Part shown: positions 59,241-64,000 of the stretch, piece after piece
How the letters are laid out: each line of letters opens with the position of its first letter
Numbering within the stretch: position 1 is the first letter of the stretch
Assembly (NCBI GenBank): GCA_019775845.1
Contig: JADQAV010000038.1
Span: forward strand, 540,812-604,811
Source: Myrmaecium sp. VS I D KN 1
Taxonomy: Eukaryota; Ascomycota; Dothideomycetes; Valsariales; Valsariaceae
Direction of reading: 5' to 3'
Length of the DNA: 64,000 nt
Notes under the pieces: model-generated
The model's database searches: none
What the model saw: the letters and a program-made list of their open reading frames with translations, nothing else
What the model was told of the DNA's origin: nothing
Translations under genes and position numbers: made by a program

Positions 59241-60853
59241 TCACCACCCCCGACACCGCACCCACACATCCACAACCCGATCCGGATCGTCCCCCTCCCC
59301 ATCAACAACAAGGTAATACGCAAACCCAGCGCCCGCAATGCACGCATGATTCGGCCAAACAAGCAACCGCTCACCAATCCGCAGCGGGCGAAAACACCCC
59401 GCCTCCGTCCCTCCATCCCCCTCCCCCTCCTTCGAACCCTCCCACGTCAAAATCCCATGCTCCTGACTCACCCTCCCCACAATCCACCCGCGGCGAGTCC
59501 CCTCATCATACACCGCAAACCCCTTCCCCTCCCCCTCCGCCCCCGCAGCCCTTCGATCCACCCACCCACTCACAACCCCCCACCCGGGATACCCCCGACA
59601 CGGCTCCCGCCCCAACGCCAAACTCCCCGCCGCCACGAGCGCCTCTGCCTTCCCGCCCGGCCGGCCCTCGTCGGGGCCATACACGCTCGCCACCTCGACC
59701 AACACCCGCAGACCAATGCGGGCTGGGCTGAGCGCGGCGCCGGGACGCGCGTGCGTGGCCAGCTGCTGCAGGTCCAGCGTCGGGTAGACGCCGGCGTGCA
59801 GTTCGACGGCGAGGCCGTCGTCGGCGCGGAGGGCGCGGACGAGGGTGCGGACGCCTTGGGCGGCGTCCTCGCCGTCGGAGGGGGAGGAAGAGGCCGCTAC
59901 CAACTCGGCGGCGGTGGCGGTCGGTGTCGCGCCGACGGAGAGGATGAGCGGCTGGTCGCGGCGACGGCGCAGGTGTGCGGTTTGCGACGCGGCGAGCCGG
60001 AGGAGGGTGAGCTCGGTGTGCAGGCCCGTCAGGGCGTCGGTTGGGCTGGAGCCGCTGTAGGAGCTGCCCAGGTGGGAGTAGAGGCCTTGGAGGACGCATG
60101 CAGCCCCGCCATTTCCGTCTGTCTCGCCTGCGGCGTTGCCTTCGGCCAGGCCTTGCAGGATGCCGGCCAGGCTGGCGGACGTCGGACCCACGCCGGAGCG
60201 ATGGTAGCCCGTGTCCACCTTAACGAAGACGCCGACGCGGACGCCGGCTTCGCGGGCGAGGGCGCGGGCGTGCGCCACCCCGGCCGGGTGGTCGAGGAGG
60301 ATGCTCAGGCTGCCGGGGCCGAGGGCGCGGGCGAGGGATGCGAGCGCTGGTACTTTGGATGGCGGCAGGGGGAGGCCGTAGAGCAGGGAGATGGGGCGGC
60401 CGGTTGCGGCGCGGGTCTCGAGGAGGAAAGGCAGGAGGTGCTGGGCTTCGGGGAGGGTGGAGACGATGAGGGAGAGTGGGTCGGAGGGGGAGGGATGGAT
60501 GCGGTTGCGGGGGTGGGTGCCGAGTTGTAGGGAGGTGAGGGGGATGGTCTGTGGCTATTAGTGAGGGAATGGGAGACAGAGAGAAAGAGAGAGAGAGGAA
60601 CGGCCTTCCGCTAGAACGTCACCCGTGACTGTGTGAATAGACTGACCTTATGCGTCTTCACGTGGGCGCGGAAGCGGACGCCCAACGCCTCGGTCGCGCG
60701 CAGCATGCTGTCGCAGTTCTCCCGCAGCACGGCGAGGTCCAGCACCGCGGCGGGCGCGTCCACCTCGCCCAGCAGCTTGCCCACGAGCTCCTGCCGCAGC
60801 GCCTCCTCCGAGGGGATCGGATAGTGGGCGGATAGGTGGGGGGAGGCGGCCAT
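59241..60853 (-). CDS. DSD1: D-serine dehydratase (PLP, zinc-dependent)
   Basis: Eukaryotic-type D-serine ammonia-lyase giving pyruvate and ammonia, fold-type III like alanine racemase. Exons 60853-60647 and 60548-59241 encode 504 residues. The PLP lysine is Lys66 in FRAHVKTHK; the intron follows THK, before TIPLTSLQLG. VKVDTGYHRSGV and YSHLGSSYSG are typical, and the zinc ligands His and Cys are in WPNHACIAGAG, at about residues 470 and 472. The middle is lengthened by Ala/Ser/Gly-rich loops. Start at 60853 (AASPHLSAHYPIPSEEAL) matches the family; an ATG at 61051 in the same frame would add 66 residues (MVLARHASSAVIGRPSLVLA..) that look like a mitochondrial presequence, so two isoforms are thinkable. 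A 490-codon frame on the opposite strand (59058-60530) is a shadow. Confidence 0.93.
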
Positions 60854-63800
60854 GGCTTCGATGTGGTCTCTTTTTGAAGAGAGCGGACGATTGTCGAAGA
60901 CCACCGTTCTCTTATCCGCTTGGTCACTGTTCTCCGTATACGACGGAAGTGGGAGAGCCGTTGAACGCACTATCGGTCGGCTAAGACACCTCGCTAGCAC
61001 CAGGCTGGGGCGACCAATCACCGCGGAGGAGGCATGTCTTGCTAGAACCATTCTATATATCGCAATGACTTTTATATCTCGTTCATTCCTAATCATGCCG
61101 CTCAATAATGGGAAAAAGGAAGTTTGACGCTTAGTGGTCATCAATTGGCCATATACGCTGCTGTTCCAAAAAGCTTCCCCGCGCGTACCGCGCCCTGATA
61201 TATTATTCACATATAGCCTGAGAACGCTGAGGCAAGGCCGAGTGTCGACGTTCTTGAAGGCGTCCTTTCGTTCCATCCATCACCGACAAGCCGCTCTACG
61301 GTCTGTAACTTATGGGGTCGGAAAGGACAGGAACGGTAAAAGTAATAGGGAAGAGGAAAGGAGGAGAAGTACGGAGTAGAGGCGGAGAAGACTACGGAGC
61401 GCAGGGGACATGCCCATCTCCGATCCACTTCAGTTCTCAACATCGACAACCGCCTACGATAAACCCCGCATATGAGGGGGCGAGAGTTAACGTTGAAGGA
61501 TGGGGAATCTTCTCCTCCGTGCACACATGTGTACATCCACCCACCCACCATGAATAATCACACGACGGTGACCAGACCCAGATGGTCAGAGGTAAAACCC
61601 CTCCCACCACGTTGACAAGCGAAGATCCGGCATGTGGGGATGCATAACGTGGATTGGGGAAAAGAAGCCCAGGGGCACAGACGAAGGAATCGGTACAGTA
61701 CCATCCCGAGTCCGGGCGGATCTGGGGGGTGTTTGGGGAAAGAGGGGGAGGGTAAGGGCTGCCCGCACTGGCTGGGGTTGGTTACTGGGGTGAGGATGAC
61801 ATGTTATTTCTCTCCCTCTCTGTATCTTTTTGTGGACGATAATCTCACATCATCAGGTACGGAATGAGATGTGTTGGTGTCTCTCACATACATGCGGTTC
61901 TCGTTGTTACAATGCTCTTTCCTGTATCAACTACCTGTGTCTCTGATCCCGCAGGTTGGATGAGGATGGATGACGGCCGTACTGTGATCTTTTCTTTCTG
62001 TTCTTTCTTTTCTTTTTCTTCTCTTTCCTCAGGTTTTTTTATACGCCCTTTATTGCGGCGTGAGCAAGATGGTAGATAAACCCCGCGTACAATATCGTAG
62101 TATATCTCACGGTATGGTGGTCAGTAGGTAGTGAGCGGTAAGCCAATCAGCCAGCCCAGCCATCCGCGGGCGTGGAAAAGCCGGAAGCAGACCCGGAACA
62201 GCCTGCGGGCGGGATACGGTAGGGAAGGTGAACCGCGGGCGGGTACGGGAACGGCCACACCTTCACCTGCAGCAGCAGGGAAGCAGGGAAGGCTTAAGCG
62301 AGCGGGGAGGAAGAGAAAGAAAGAGTGAGAGAGCTCGATCGTAGATCGGATCCTTAGGCACCACACGGAGTACAACCCTATACTCCGTACATACTTACCA
62401 CTGCCGATTCATAACTTAATCACTGCTTAAGCACCGCCGTCGCTGGTCTAGTTGTCATTGACTCTTGATGTGCGATGCGATGCCATGATAAGGATGTGTA
62501 GACAAACTGTATGTATGTATGATGTCAGGAAGAACTTGAACCAAAGGGGCCGTCTAAAGCTCTCTATCTTGCGTTACAGTACATATGAACGTATCAAAAG
62601 TGACGGCCAACTTACCCCGAACTATATGCGAACAGCCTCTTCTCTTCTCCTCTTCCTCCCTCATCTCCCAGCAGCGGTCGGTCACAGCAGCAACGAGCGG
62701 GGCGGCGGACGACAGTACCGCAACTTTTTTATCACGCGAGAGAAGAGCCTTTTGGGCCCTACTATTACAACTCCACGATCGAAATCGACGCAGCGAGCGG
62801 GCGGGAAGGCACGGATGGTGAAGCGAGTGAATCCTACATAGGGAGCGGGCGGAGGGTCGATATGCATTGCGTCGCTCCCCCCCGATATCCTGCTTTCCTT
62901 CTTCATCTCCATCGCTCTTTAACGCTCAGTTCAGCGGGTGCAATAACCGATGTGGATATAAAACTCCATACGCGCGCGACAAAGCTCTCTCTCTTCCTCT
63001 CTCTGCTCGGATTATCGGCTGGCGGACGAGGTTTCTGTTCCCGCCCTGCCCTGGCACGCCTGGATACCCGATCGGACCCACCTCCACAGGGCACTGGCAC
63101 TCTGGGCAGGCACGAGTCGGATCCGTCCTATCGCCGAAGGCCGAAAGAAAACCAACACCAACACCAACGCAGCCCTGCCTCCCCCCGGGTTAGGCGGGAA
63201 ATGGATCGGCGATGCGGTGTCTGTCCCTGTCCCTTGGTGGTCACGCAGCTCGAGGTAAGGGAGGGGAGCTGCAGGTTGGACGGGAATAATTGACTTTTTT
63301 GTGGTTTCCTCTTTTTCCATTTCTCGTTCTGCTGCTGCGTAAGGATGAGACTTTTGTGAAACGTGTCTGCGTGTTGTGTCAGGAAGCTGAAGTGCTTCAC
63401 TTCTTGATGTTTCTTGCTGTCACAACGATGCGACGCCTCAGCGCGTGGAAGCGGAAACATGAAGCTCTTTTTTTCTCTTTTTCCCGCTGACTTTTTTCTT
63501 TTCTCCTCCCGGCGGAAGCTAAAACAGCCCTAAAGTATCGTATGTACCCACCTCCGCTACTTATTGCTCGGAGTTGAGGTAAGCGATTTTCTTTCTCCCG
63601 CATGCGACGGATGAAGGCTGAGGTAAGGGAGTTACGATTTCAATACTCTACTGACCGTCTGGCGACTGTATCGTATGTACCATAAGGTAGGGAGTCGCGG
63701 AAAAAAGCCTTCCTTTGTTGAAGATGGAGATGGATATCGATCGGATAGAACGTGGACGTTGACCAAGCGAACTGGAGTGCGATGCAAGGCCAGCACCTAT

Positions 63801-64000
63801 GCGCGCAGGCTCTTCATTCTTCCTTTCACTGATGAACTGCCCATGTGCGTGAGCAGGGGACTGTGACATTTGGTCACAGGAATCCTGCATGTATACCCGT
63901 ACCTTCCTCTCACTTTCTCCATACACCATATGTGCGAGAGTCTCTCCCCGCGGACATGCACCGGGCTCGTTCCTCGGTTTTTGGCTCTTGTCATATGACC
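60854..64000. other. Right-end region without recognised gene
   Basis: 3,147 bases. The first few hundred are the DSD1 promoter (AT-richer near 61050-61130). After that only short frames without domains, CT- and T-rich tracts (61985-62040, 63470-63510), repeated ACGGAGTA words and an inverted repeat at 62365-62388. A large promoter or 3' region of a gene beyond the edge is possible. Confidence 0.5.
62365..62388. repeat. Inverted repeat ACGGAGTA / TACTCCGT
   Basis: Perfect 8-base arms (62365-62372 and 62381-62388) with an 8-base spacer. Single related words occur elsewhere: ACGGAGTA near 61372, TACGGAG near 61393 and ACGGAGTA near 18483. Confidence 0.85.

Noticed and set aside
59058-60530. 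490-codon frame opposite D-serine dehydratase
   Set aside because: Low-complexity Pro then Gly/Ala sequence, no domain, fully antisense to a certain gene.
61634-63293. Several 65-140 codon frames at the right end
   Set aside because: No domains, no supporting splice signals, and composition like the surrounding non-coding DNA.

Overview
This window is nuclear DNA of a filamentous ascomycete (Pezizomycotina). The evidence is intron-containing genes with short GT..AG introns of about 50-200 bases and CTNAC-type branch points, a cofactor-independent phosphoglycerate mutase, the fungal-only proteins Dam1, Pkr1 and Pom152, fungal-type D-serine dehydratase, and small AT-rich islands in otherwise GC-rich DNA. 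I cannot fix the class (Sordariomycetes or Eurotiomycetes are both plausible). I support 25 protein-coding genes, 24 of them complete; the first runs off the left edge. Most starts are the first family-consistent ATG, and exon junctions were worked out by eye from frame and splice signals.

Layout. 1-6 kb: a membrane-anchored Sec14-like protein, divergent from the kinetochore protein Dam1, then a kelch protein of the KLHDC4/Kel3 type. 6-12 kb: prolyl aminopeptidase, an FAD monooxygenase and pyroglutamyl peptidase, an accessory-looking metabolic trio. 13-18 kb: V-ATPase assembly factor Pkr1, spliceosomal SmD1 and an MFS sugar transporter. 18.4-21 kb: a repeat-rich stretch without a recognisable gene. 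21-31 kb: a small Cys-rich protein, SDH assembly factor 3 (LYR protein), the eRF1 methyltransferase Mtq2, a CaMKI-type kinase, phosphoglycerate mutase and Mediator subunit 9. 31-36 kb: a TauD-type dioxygenase and an AMMECR1 protein. 36-38 kb: intergenic DNA with a degenerate tRNA-like pol III locus. 38-57 kb: DEAH helicase Dhr2, a fructosyl-amine-oxidase-like flavoenzyme, condensin Smc4, nucleoporin Pom152, a UCH deubiquitinase and a soluble Sec14-type protein; by eye this block is visibly less GC-rich than the left half. 57-61 kb: an unrecognised coiled-coil nuclear-looking protein and D-serine dehydratase. 61-64 kb: no recognisable gene.

Most genes are housekeeping genes that happen to be neighbours, often in divergent pairs sharing short promoters (Sec14-like/Dam1, kelch/aminopeptidase, SDHAF3/Mtq2, Pom152/UCH). 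There is no PKS, NRPS or terpene cyclase backbone, no CRISPR and no convincing new defence system. The best leads are a 223-base terminal-inverted-repeat element upstream of DHR2, an EB1-type SxIP motif inside an RGG-rich tail of Dam1, a 60-base in-frame intron that changes one protein by 20 residues, the tRNA-Leu-like relic and the peptidase/monooxygenase trio.
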